Positions 25,944 to 34,026 of a stretch of 52,889 nucleotides of DNA are shown here, one piece after another; positions within the stretch are counted from its first letter, which is position 1, and each line of letters begins with the position of its first letter. The notes under the pieces were generated by a model, which saw only the letters and a list, made by a program, of their open reading frames with translations, made no database searches and was not told where the DNA came from. The DNA is from Nodularia sp. (in: cyanobacteria) (lineage in GTDB: Bacteria; Cyanobacteriota; Cyanobacteriia; Cyanobacteriales; Nostocaceae). A program made the translations under genes and the position numbers. The stretch lies in contig REBL01000125.1 in NCBI GenBank assembly GCA_007692755.1, positions 1-52,889 of the forward strand, given 5' to 3'.

Positions 25944-27582
25944 TTAATGGCTGTAGTTCTTTGGGGGTTGAGTTGAAATGACTGGTAGCTTCCGCTAAGT
26001 GCTTCAGTAGTGTAGACTGTGGCAGTGGCCCTTGCAAGTGATTCCAAGGTAAGACTTGCTCTGTTGACCAGTTGCTATGAACGTAATACTCTAAATCGGG
26101 TATTTGCCCTTTGAGTTGTTTGAAAGCCCGTTTGTAGCTACCTAAAGAATCGCCGAACTCACGGGTTAATACTAGAAGTTGGGACAGTCGGCGATCGCCT
26201 CTGGATATCAAAGCCTGTATAATTGACCAATTATAGCTTTCTGGGCGAAATTCTATCCCCTGGGGTTTTAGCTGTTTTTGCAGCAGTTGTAGCCGCTTTT
26301 CAGCTTGGCGATTTACCCCAAACCATTGAAATGGCGTGTGTGCCTTGGGAACAAATGTACTACATCCAAAGGTTAACCGCAATCCTGGGGCAGCTTTTTT
26401 AATATTCCGCATCATTGCCACAGTTTGCTCTAAATCTTCTGGTTCTTCACCGGGGATACCTGCCATACCGTAAAGTTTCAAGCCTTTTAATCCTCCAGCC
26501 TTGGCATTGATGGCAGCTTGGATGATTTCATCATTATGCAGCTTTTTGTTGACGATTTGGCGGACTTTTTCAGAACCACTCTCGACTGCAATTGTAAGCG
26601 ATCGCGTGTCTCGTTTCGCTAAAGTTTCGGCAAGCTGCACAGTTACCGTATTGGTTCGCACTGAGGCAATACTCAAACGGACATCATCATATTTTGGCTG
26701 ACTGATATAATCTAACAAAGCCTCAAACTCTGGGTGTTGAGTCACAGAAGCCCCCAATAACCCCAAGCGGTTTGTCACTGCTAACCCTTTTTCAATAGCC
26801 GGAATTAACGACTCTTCCAGGCTGGCTGTTCTAAAAGGTAAAGTCAGATAACTCGCCATACAAAAGCGGCACATTTCGGGACAACTCCGCACCACTTCCA
26901 CCATATATATATTTTCCCATGCGGCTTTTTCTGTGACCACAGTAGATGTAGATAAAGTATTCCCTCGGTAAGTCTGCTTCTGCACCACTGGGGGAACTTC
27001 TGGGAAAATTGGTTTGATTGACTTTAATTCACCATCTTTTGCGTGATATTCCACCGCATACAAACTAGGAACGTAAATTCCTGGTACTTGCGCCAAAGTT
27101 TTTAGTTGAATTTCTCTAGAAGCGTTTCTGACTTCTTTGTACGTCTCAATAAAATTAGGCAGCAGATTTTCCCCATCACCGAGTAAAATGACATCAAAAA
27201 AGTCGGCAAAAGGTTCAGGGTTAGCAGTGAGAACAGGGCCACCGCCAAAAATTATCGGATGGGAATCATTACGGGAAGTAGCCCGGATGGGAATATCTAA
27301 AGATTCCAGTAAATTTAAAATATTCACATAATCGAGTTCCCAGGAGATGGAAAATCCTACAATTTCCGGGTTTCTCGGTAGTTGTTCTTGAATATCGGTA
27401 AATAAGCGACTCACCTGCACATCTTCACGCATGGTTAAAGTTGCCCACACCACCTGATAGCCGAGGCTGGTAATACCCACTGTGTACTCGTTGGGAAAGG
27501 CGAAAATTAGCGGGATAGCATCGTTGTTGGGGGTTGTGGGGGTAAATAAGAGGCGTTCAGAGGCAAATAGAGATGATGTCAC
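25927..27582 (-). CDS. B12-binding domain radical SAM protein (TIGR03960-like)
   Basis: This 551-aa protein has an N-terminal cobalamin-binding-type Rossmann region (VGFSISWELDYVNIL, then IIFGGGPVLTANPEP), followed by the radical SAM core with the cluster motif CPEMCRFC (Cys234, Cys238, Cys241) and the SAM-binding strands, including LYGMAGIPGEEPED. Members of this family are near-universal in cyanobacteria; their reaction has not been firmly set. The start is GTG. It heads a three-gene run with the CPXCG and SRPBCC genes, with overlap or short gaps. Confidence 0.9.
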   Translation of the reverse strand: MTSSLFASERLLFTPTTPNNDAIPLIFAFPNEYTVGITSLGYQVVWATLTMREDVQVSRLFTDIQEQLPRNPEIVGFSISWELDYVNILNLLESLDIPIRATSRNDSHPIIFGGGPVLTANPEPFADFFDVILLGDGENLLPNFIETYKEVRNASREIQLKTLAQVPGIYVPSLYAVEYHAKDGELKSIKPIFPEVPPVVQKQTYRGNTLSTSTVVTEKAAWENIYMVEVVRSCPEMCRFCMASYLTLPFRTASLEESLIPAIEKGLAVTNRLGLLGASVTQHPEFEALLDYISQPKYDDVRLSIASVRTNTVTVQLAETLAKRDTRSLTIAVESGSEKVRQIVNKKLHNDEIIQAAINAKAGGLKGLKLYGMAGIPGEEPEDLEQTVAMMRNIKKAAPGLRLTFGCSTFVPKAHTPFQWFGVNRQAEKRLQLLQKQLKPQGIEFRPESYNWSIIQALISRGDRRLSQLLVLTREFGDSLGSYKRAFKQLKGQIPDLEYYVHSNWSTEQVLPWNHLQGPLPQSTLLKHLAEATSHFNSTPKELQPLNAKYC

Positions 27583-27603
27583 AGGTATTTATTAGGAGCA
27601 AGT

Positions 27604-27858
27604 TTATCTATATCTAATTTTAAGCCATAGAATGATGAGGTTGAAAAATAAGGTGAAGCTGTTAGCCAGAATAATCGGTAAGGATTTTAGATAAATTCCA
27701 TATATTAACCATAAGGAAAGACCACTTATAAATGTAATTAGCATTAGGTAAGACACGTCTTTTGCTGATTTGCTTTGCCATGTTTTCCACATTTGGGGCA
27801 AGAAGGCGCTGGTTGTTAATGTGGCAGCACATAATCCTAATATTGTGATAAATTCCAT
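27604..27858 (-). CDS. SemiSWEET sugar transporter
   Basis: This 84-aa protein with three membrane helices is of the PQ-loop family. AFLPQMWKTWQSKSAKDVS carries the Pro-Gln motif in helix 1, and LSLWLIYGIYLKSLPII and the last helix FTLFFNLIILWLK complete the three-helix bundle. SemiSWEETs work as dimers and carry small sugars across the membrane by facilitated diffusion. The ATG at 27858 is supported by position. It lies just upstream of the radical SAM gene, with a 21-bp gap, in the same direction. Confidence 0.9.
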   Translation of the reverse strand: MEFITILGLCAATLTTSAFLPQMWKTWQSKSAKDVSYLMLITFISGLSLWLIYGIYLKSLPIILANSFTLFFNLIILWLKIRYR

Positions 27859-27930
27859 GTTTAAGGGTATATCTTAAATGGTGATGTGTAGCAATTATAT
27901 CTGAGTTTTTAAAATTAGTTTTTAAACGAA

Positions 27931-27955
27931 CCGCCAAGTCGCCAAGAGCGCCAAG
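27931..27955. repeat. Dispersed CGCCAAG repeat
   Basis: CGCCAAGTCGCCAAGAGCGCCAAGG, three spaced CGCCAAG units, lies between the SemiSWEET and DUF4276 genes. A near-copy lies at 31404-31430 on the other side of the ATPase/DUF4276/DUF29/aroC block. Confidence 0.7.
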
Positions 27956-27971
27956 GTAAAGAGAAATATGT

Positions 27972-28619
27972 TTACAATATAATGTTTTCTAAATGCGTTA
28001 ACCATTTATCAAAATGCTGACATTGTTGACGAATTATATCTAATCCTATATCTATGGCAATTAGAGATCCATGTAATGGTTTATTATAGCTAGGACAACA
28101 ACTAATAATTCTTTTAGATGGTGCTGTCATCGGACTTTCATTGATATGTTCAGGTGAAGCAAATGTGTCACGCTCACGCTGTAGCTGGTCTACTATGCTT
28201 TGATCAAACCATCCCTTAAAAGCATTGGGATTACTGTACAATAGTCCCTCAAACTCATGTACTAATAAATTGGGGATAAAATTTTTGTGTCCAATATCTG
28301 CACTCATGGACTGTTCAAGATATTCAGCTTTCTTAAATGGGTCATTCGTATTTGGCAGAGAATTTTTTCCAGGAAAGTCTTTTGGCAATGCATATAAATC
28401 AAACATTGTCGTGACGAATGCCGAACTATCCTCAAGGCATTTTCGATGCAATTGCGGTTTTATTTTTTCATAGCTGACTATACCACCTTTACCTTTTGAG
28501 CTAGTTCGCACCAGGATGGGAGTGAGATAAATATTCTGTCGCTGAAAATGCTCATAAAGCAATTCTCTCACAAAGGTTTCTTCTGTCTGTCCTTCCACAA
28601 AAATATTGACTCGCATCAT
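27972..28619 (-). CDS. DUF4276 TOPRIM-like protein
   Basis: This 215-aa protein is of the DUF4276 family, predicted to have a TOPRIM-type nuclease fold. The N-terminal strand NIFVEGQTEETFVREL carries the key Glu9, and TMFDLYALPKDFPG carries the acidic residue Asp74 of the second motif. VHEFEGLLYSNP is the third typical block. These genes usually sit directly behind an AAA/ABC-type ATPase gene, as here: the start overlaps the ATPase stop (ATGA at 28619-28616). The pair resembles a split form of OLD-family (ATPase plus TOPRIM) nucleases, some of which defend against phage; that role is inference. Confidence 0.87.
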   Translation of the reverse strand: MMRVNIFVEGQTEETFVRELLYEHFQRQNIYLTPILVRTSSKGKGGIVSYEKIKPQLHRKCLEDSSAFVTTMFDLYALPKDFPGKNSLPNTNDPFKKAEYLEQSMSADIGHKNFIPNLLVHEFEGLLYSNPNAFKGWFDQSIVDQLQRERDTFASPEHINESPMTAPSKRIISCCPSYNKPLHGSLIAIDIGLDIIRQQCQHFDKWLTHLENIIL

Positions 28620-29710
28620 CGTGAAGGTCTACCTCCCAGGATGTTCTTTTTCCACAATTCTCCTAAGCTGTAGTCTTCTAACCACTCATCTAAATCATCT
28701 GCCTTTAATCTGCGAAGTAATGATTTCCCATCTTCTCTATCTACAACAATTACATCTTTAGCATCAAATTCATTTAATAGTTCAACTGATTGAGTGGAAA
28801 CAATAACTTGTTTTTCTCTGGAAATTGCACGCATCAAGGATGCCAATACAGTAATTGCATAAGGGTGAAGACCTAACTCTGGTTCATCAACTAATATAGT
28901 TTCTGGTTGTAGAGAACTCGGTTGTAAAAATACAGTTGCTAAACAGATAAAACGCAGTGTTCCATCAGAAAAAAGATGAGCTTTGAAGGGAATATCTTGA
29001 CCTTGTTCAAACCATTCTAGTTCTATTTTCTCTTTATTTTGTGGAGAAGGTCGTAAATTAAAATTACCAAAAAAAGGAGCGGCGAGTCTAATTGTTTTAA
29101 TAATTTGTTGATAGGAATCCGAATAATTTTGTTTTAATAAATACAAAAAAGCGGCTAGATTACTTCCATCTGGACGCAGGTAAATATTATCATTAATACT
29201 ATGTGGTTGCTTCACATAAGCCGTGTCACTGGTATCATGGAAATGGTAAACCCGCCATTGTCGCATAGCAGGTAATATGTAGTCATCAATTTGAGTTTTA
29301 TTACCCTGGAAAGCTTTAGTTTCAAAATAACCACTGCCGATTTTACGCCTACCGCCCATGTTCCACCAAAAAGACTCTTGGGAAAACATGAGACGATTAT
29401 CTTTAGTTGGTTCAAAGGTGGCAAAATATCCGTTGTTGCCAAAGTAAAGCTCAATTTCTAGTTGTTTGGTTTTTTTTCGACCAAAATGCAAGATTGTATC
29501 TGGCCCACCTTGCCGACTTACAAAAAGTTGCAACTGTTCATCAAGTATCTGTTGCACCATGCGGAAAAAGCCGATAAAGTTAGATTTACCAGCACCATTA
29601 CAGCCAATGAGTATGTTGAGTTGAGAAAGCTGGATGTCACATTCGGCGATGGATTTAAAACCCTTTAAAATAATTCTTGATAGTTGCTTTTCACTGCTCA
29701 AATTTGTCAT
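28616..29710 (-). CDS. AAA_21-type ATPase paired with DUF4276
   Basis: This 364-aa SMC/RecF-like ATPase has Walker A GCNGAGKS (37-44) after the strand SQLNILI, a signature-like LFSDGTLRF (246-254), Walker B ETILVDEPELGLHP (270-283) and the switch region VIVSTQSVELLNEF. There is no long coiled coil, so it is of the compact AAA_21 type. AGGAGAC-like sequence precedes the ATG at good spacing. It is coupled by overlap to the DUF4276 gene. By comparison with OLD and Gabija-type systems, the ATPase would gate a TOPRIM nuclease. The target and trigger are unknown. Confidence 0.88.
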   Translation of the reverse strand: MTNLSSEKQLSRIILKGFKSIAECDIQLSQLNILIGCNGAGKSNFIGFFRMVQQILDEQLQLFVSRQGGPDTILHFGRKKTKQLEIELYFGNNGYFATFEPTKDNRLMFSQESFWWNMGGRRKIGSGYFETKAFQGNKTQIDDYILPAMRQWRVYHFHDTSDTAYVKQPHSINDNIYLRPDGSNLAAFLYLLKQNYSDSYQQIIKTIRLAAPFFGNFNLRPSPQNKEKIELEWFEQGQDIPFKAHLFSDGTLRFICLATVFLQPSSLQPETILVDEPELGLHPYAITVLASLMRAISREKQVIVSTQSVELLNEFDAKDVIVVDREDGKSLLRRLKADDLDEWLEDYSLGELWKKNILGGRPSR

Positions 29711-29748
29711 GGAACAGTCTCCTAATTTTGCTGTAGAGATGCTTCTAG

Positions 29749-30189
29749 TTAAACTAAGAAACTGGGGTCAAGAATTTGCTCAATTGTAAACGGACATTCA
29801 GTCGGAAAAGTTTCTCCTGATATTTGAGTTTCTTTCGCTGCGTCTCGACAAGCACGACGGTAGTATTTTTCTCTCCACACTGGGTCTTGAAGATAACGCT
29901 GCAAACTGGGTGTATCTTCTAAGCAATCTTGAATTTGATTTCGGCAATTATAAAGGGTGTTATCCCAGCTTTTGGTTCGGCGTTCTGGCTGATACTGGCA
30001 TTTGAGTAAGTGCATTAACAGCACCTGTAAATAGCTGCCGAGTTCTTTCTGTTCGCTGCGCCCCAAAGCCTCTATTTCCTCTACCAAATTTTCAATGTCT
30101 AACTCAGCCCAATGTCCGTTTTTCAACAACTCGGCTTGTTGTTGCGTCCACAGCAGAAAGTCTTGTTCATAACCAGTTTCTTTACTCAT
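29749..30189 (-). CDS. DUF29 family protein
   Basis: This 146-aa protein is of the DUF29 family, widespread in cyanobacteria and of unknown function. The N-terminal YEQDFLLWTQQQAELLKNGH, the core LDIENLVEEIEALGRSEQKEL, and LLMHLLKCQYQPERR are characteristic. I place the start at the ATG at 30189, 14 bp after the aroC stop, rather than 10 codons upstream inside aroC. DUF29 proteins often occur near toxin-antitoxin or mobile genes. Here the gene sits between aroC and the ATPase gene. Confidence 0.87.
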   Translation of the reverse strand: MSKETGYEQDFLLWTQQQAELLKNGHWAELDIENLVEEIEALGRSEQKELGSYLQVLLMHLLKCQYQPERRTKSWDNTLYNCRNQIQDCLEDTPSLQRYLQDPVWREKYYRRACRDAAKETQISGETFPTECPFTIEQILDPSFLV

Positions 30190-30203
30190 CCTCAAATTAC
30201 GAA

Positions 30204-31292
30204 TTACAATACCTGACACTGCCCATGATTACGTAATAAATGGTCACATAATACTAATGCTACCATTGCTTCAACCATTGGTACTGCACGAGGTAATACG
30301 CAAGGATCATGTCTACCTTTGGCTGCTAATACTGTTTCTTCCCCGGCTTGAGTAACCGTTTTTTGCTCTTTTCTAATGGTGGCTGTGGGTTTAAATGCAA
30401 CTCTTAAAACAATATTTTCACCGTTTGAAATTCCTCCTTGAATACCTCCAGAACGGTTGGTAACGGTGCGAGTTTCTCCGTTTTCATCAATATAAAATTC
30501 GTCGTTATGTTCAATTCCTGTTAATAGTGTGCCGGCAAAACCTGAACCAATTTCAAAGCCTTTACTAGCTGGAAGAGACATCACACCTTTGGCAATATCT
30601 GCTTCTAATTTATCAAATACTGGTTCGCCTAAACCTTTGGGTACGTTCCGGGCGACGCATTCCACTACACCGCCGATGGAATTACCTTCTCTACCTATTT
30701 GTTCTATTAATTCAATCATGCGATCGCAACATTCGGCATCGGGACAGCGTACAATGTTGCTTTCGACTTGTTCTAAGGTGACGGTGTTGGGATCTATTAC
30801 GCCTTCTAAGTCCTTAATTCTTTTGACGTAACCGATGATTTCAATATTAGCAACTTGACGGAGAATTTTTTTAGCGATCGCACCAGCTGCAACTCTACCT
30901 ATTGTCTCACGGGCTGAGGATCTGCCGCCACCTTGCCAATTACGAATCCCATATTTTGCATCATAAGTTGCATCGGCGTGGGATGGGCGATAGGTTTGTG
31001 CCATTTCGTCGTAGTCTTGGGGACGGGTGTCTTTGTTCCGCACCATAATGGCGATAGGTGTTCCCAAGGTTTTACCTGCAAATACTCCAGAGAGGATTTC
31101 GCAAGTGTCTGCTTCTTTGCGGGGTGTGGTGATTTTACTTTGTCCCGGTCGTCTTCTGTCTAGTTCTAGTTGAATTTCTTCGGCTGTAATTTCTAATTGG
31201 GGAGGACAGCCATCAATTATAACTCCCACTCCGCCGCCGTGGGACTCGCCAAATGTTGTGATGCGAAATAGATGTCCGAATGTGTTACCCAT
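30204..31292 (-). CDS. aroC: Chorismate synthase
   Basis: AroC converts EPSP to chorismate, the last shikimate-pathway step, using reduced FMN without net redox change. The 362-aa protein has [19 protein letters not shown] at the N terminus (His for catalysis), [14 protein letters not shown], the [17 protein letters not shown] block, [12 protein letters not shown] and the closing [17 protein letters not shown]. Length is normal. The frame begins with ATG at 31292. It probably heads a transcript with the DUF29 gene 14 bp downstream. No other aro genes are in the window. Confidence 0.97.
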   Translation of the reverse strand: MGNTFGHLFRITTFGESHGGGVGVIIDGCPPQLEITAEEIQLELDRRRPGQSKITTPRKEADTCEILSGVFAGKTLGTPIAIMVRNKDTRPQDYDEMAQTYRPSHADATYDAKYGIRNWQGGGRSSARETIGRVAAGAIAKKILRQVANIEIIGYVKRIKDLEGVIDPNTVTLEQVESNIVRCPDAECCDRMIELIEQIGREGNSIGGVVECVARNVPKGLGEPVFDKLEADIAKGVMSLPASKGFEIGSGFAGTLLTGIEHNDEFYIDENGETRTVTNRSGGIQGGISNGENIVLRVAFKPTATIRKEQKTVTQAGEETVLAAKGRHDPCVLPRAVPMVEAMVALVLCDHLLRNHGQCQVL

Positions 31293-31403
31293 GATTTTGA
31301 GGAAAAAATGTGAGACTTTTGTATTGTACCGAATGTTATCACGTTATAAAATGATAAGTTTTTCGGTTTTGAGGACGTTAGCGTAGCTTGCGCGTAGCGC
31401 ATA

Positions 31404-31430
31404 CCGCCAAGTCGCCAAGTACGCCAAGGG
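31404..31430. repeat. Dispersed CGCCAAG repeat
   Basis: ACCGCCAAGTCGCCAAGTACGCCAAGG lies between the bestrophin and aroC genes, preceded at about 31375-31402 by a GCGTAGC-rich palindromic string. It matches the copy at 27931-27955. Confidence 0.7.
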
Positions 31431-31446
31431 GAGAGAGTTTGAGGAA

Positions 31447-32346
31447 TTATTCAAGGTTTAAGTTTGCACTCATTAAGTCTTCTAGGTTTGTGACGAGTTT
31501 GGTGCAAATTTGATCTACTGGTAAGTCGTTGGGTTCGAGTCCAAAGGGGTTTTCTATTTGATTGCCAATTTCTTCTACGCCTAGCAAAATAAAACTGATC
31601 ACTGCGACGATTGGGGCTGTCCACCAATTTAAGTTATATACAAGTTGTAAGGGTAATATGAGGCAATATATTAATAAAACTCGCTTGAGATATATTGTAT
31701 AGGCTAAGGGGACTGGTGTTGTTAAAATTCGTTCACAACCAATGAATCCTTCTACCATGTTATCTAGTTCGGTGTTCATTGATATTAGTTCAAATATTGT
31801 GATCCGATTTTGGTTTTGCTGCTGTTTGAGATAATCGCCAATCCATAAGGCTATTCTTAAGGGTGGACTTTCTACATCTTTGATTTCTAAATATTGTTCT
31901 GGTGTAAGTAAGGTTTCTAATTCGCTATTCACGGGTAAGCGTCGTAGTTGTAGTTTTGTGGCGACGGAAAAGGCACTTAATAATTTGACTGCGGCTGTTT
32001 TGTTCTCTCCATCAATGGGTTCTTTTTCTAGAATTAATAACCTAATTTTTCTACCTAAGTTTAAACTATTAATAACTATTGTTCCCCAGATTTGCCGACC
32101 TTCCCAATATCTACTATATGCTGTATTTGTACGAAATACCATTAATAAGCCTAAGACGAGATTATAGGCTACATTACTAATTACACTACTAAAAACTTGT
32201 TGTGGTAAGTCATAGCCGTAGTAGTGAATTACAGATATGATAAATCCTAATCCACTACATAATATTAGTCTGGGAAAAATTGCCGGTACTACGGAACCTT
32301 TTATTTGTAAAGCCACTTGCAACCAATTGGGTTTTTCAATAATCAT
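31447..32346 (-). CDS. Bestrophin-family channel protein
   Basis: This 299-aa membrane protein of the bestrophin/YneE (UPF0187) family has the first helices with LILCSGLGFIISVIHYYG, the family block GLLMVFRTNTAYSRYWEGRQIWG, and the C-terminal GVEEIGNQIENPFGLEPNDLPVD. Bestrophins form pentameric anion channels; in photosynthetic cells relatives affect bicarbonate or chloride movement across the thylakoid or plasma membrane, so an ion channel role is the best guess. The start is ATG at 32346. It is same-strand with proA but 173 bp away. Confidence 0.92.
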   Translation of the reverse strand: MIIEKPNWLQVALQIKGSVVPAIFPRLILCSGLGFIISVIHYYGYDLPQQVFSSVISNVAYNLVLGLLMVFRTNTAYSRYWEGRQIWGTIVINSLNLGRKIRLLILEKEPIDGENKTAAVKLLSAFSVATKLQLRRLPVNSELETLLTPEQYLEIKDVESPPLRIALWIGDYLKQQQNQNRITIFELISMNTELDNMVEGFIGCERILTTPVPLAYTIYLKRVLLIYCLILPLQLVYNLNWWTAPIVAVISFILLGVEEIGNQIENPFGLEPNDLPVDQICTKLVTNLEDLMSANLNLE

Positions 32347-32519
32347 CTAACTTTTTACAAGGATATGAGAAATGAGAAACAAACCGCATTGGCGCTAGCC
32401 TCTCCCTTTGGGAGAAGGACGCAAAGGACACAAAGAAGGAAGAAAAGAAGGAATGCAGGCAGATAACTATGGATGAATCTGTGTTAAAACGGTGTAATTA
32501 TACGGTTTTTTGAGCGTTT

Positions 32520-33827
32520 TTATCCTAAATCTTGATGTGTAAATGATTGGGCATTTTTTCCAGTATATGCGGCGACAATATGACCGTCACCTGTCATTTG
32601 ATATTTATAGGTGATTAATCCTTCTAAACCAACTGGGCCACGGGGCGGCATTTGTTGGGTACTTATTCCTACTTCTGCACCAAATCCGTAGCGGAAACCA
32701 TCAGCAAATCGGGTAGAACAATTGTGAAATACTCCGGCTGCATTTACGAGTCCAAAGAAGGTTTCTACTGCTGCTAAGTCTTCTGTCATTATGGCTTCTG
32801 TATGACGGGAACCATATTCGTTAATATGAGCGATCGCCTCTTCTATTGAGTCTACGATTTTAATCGACAAAATAAAATCACTGTATTCTGTTTCCCAGTC
32901 TATATCTATGGCTTTGGCAATATTTGGTAATATCTCTAAGGTGCGTTGATCACCTTTTAATTCCACATCAACTATTTGCAAAGATTCGGCAATTTTTGGT
33001 AAAAATTCTGCGGCTATTGATTGGTGAATTAATAAAGTTTCAATGGCATTACAAGCAGCAGCATATTGAATTTTAGCGTCTACCGTAACTTTAATAGCCT
33101 TGGCAATATCAGCAGCTTTATCTATATATAGATGACAAATTCCTTCGGCGTGTCCTAATACAGGAATCCGCGTATTATCTTGGACAAACTGCACAAAGGA
33201 ATTAGAACCCCTGGGAATAATTAAATCCACATATTTATCTAAATTTAACAGTTCTAAAGTTTCTTCTCTGGTTGTCAATAACTGTACTGCCTCTGAATTA
33301 ACAGCAGTCTGAGATAATCCTTGTTTAATGGCTTTAACTATGGCTGCACAAGAACGAATCGCTTCTTTTCCACCTTTGAGAATTACACCATTACCTGATT
33401 TTATCGCCAGTGAGACAATTTGAATTGCTGCTTCTGGACGAGCTTCAAAAATAATCCCTAACACACCCAAGGGACAAGTTATGCGCTTGAGAACTAAACC
33501 TGTATCCAGTTCGCGGTGAATCTGCACCTGTCCCACTGGATCAGCTAATTTACCCACATCTCGCACACCAGCGATCGCATCTCTTAATTTATGTTCATCT
33601 AACTGCAAGCGTTTATACAGTGGTTTGGCAATACCTTCTACAGATGCGGCTTCGCAATCAGCCATATTTGCTTGCAAAATCTCATCCTTAGCTAATTCTA
33701 AAGCTTGGGCGATCGCCTCTAAGGCTTGATTTTTCCCTTCAGTGTCCAGAAGTGCCAATTTACTTGCAGCTTGGCGGGTTTGTTGGGCGATCGCAATTAA
33801 TCCAGATGTATCTTGAATTATAGTCAT
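32520..33827 (-). CDS. proA: Glutamate-5-semialdehyde dehydrogenase
   Basis: ProA reduces gamma-glutamyl phosphate to glutamate semialdehyde, the second step of proline synthesis. The 435-aa protein has [18 protein letters not shown], the nucleotide-binding region with [13 protein letters not shown] and [13 protein letters not shown], the [15 protein letters not shown] block, and the catalytic Cys in [12 protein letters not shown]. The closing block [15 protein letters not shown] is a firm family signature. Length is slightly above the enterobacterial form. No proB lies beside it. Confidence 0.96.
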   Translation of the reverse strand: MTIIQDTSGLIAIAQQTRQAASKLALLDTEGKNQALEAIAQALELAKDEILQANMADCEAASVEGIAKPLYKRLQLDEHKLRDAIAGVRDVGKLADPVGQVQIHRELDTGLVLKRITCPLGVLGIIFEARPEAAIQIVSLAIKSGNGVILKGGKEAIRSCAAIVKAIKQGLSQTAVNSEAVQLLTTREETLELLNLDKYVDLIIPRGSNSFVQFVQDNTRIPVLGHAEGICHLYIDKAADIAKAIKVTVDAKIQYAAACNAIETLLIHQSIAAEFLPKIAESLQIVDVELKGDQRTLEILPNIAKAIDIDWETEYSDFILSIKIVDSIEEAIAHINEYGSRHTEAIMTEDLAAVETFFGLVNAAGVFHNCSTRFADGFRYGFGAEVGISTQQMPPRGPVGLEGLITYKYQMTGDGHIVAAYTGKNAQSFTHQDLG

Positions 33828-33891
33828 ATCAAAAAACTGAGCTTTTTCCTCATCCTACCAAGCTTAGAATCTGATTAAATCACATCTTTAT

Positions 33892-33934
33892 CTCCCCTCT
33901 CCTTGATAAAGAGATGGCCTGGGGGTGAAGTTCT
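33892..33934. repeat. Degenerate CCCCTCTCC dispersed repeat
   Basis: TCCCCTCTCCTTGATAAAG followed by GGGGGTGAAG is a decayed copy of the GAGGGG-type repeat found intact at 2269-2308 and 52823-52850. It lies in the divergent region between proA and the M48 protease gene. Confidence 0.6.
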
Positions 33935-34026
33935 CCATATTATACTTGTTAAGTTTCCGTAATTCTGATGACAAGGGCTGGATCTATTGAGTATTGATGG
34001 ATAAACTTTGCCAACAATAATATACT

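Noticed and set aside
27925..31430. Composite transposon bounded by the CGCCAAG repeats
   Set aside because: The repeats are short and dispersed, aroC (core gene) lies inside, and there is no transposase or target duplication.
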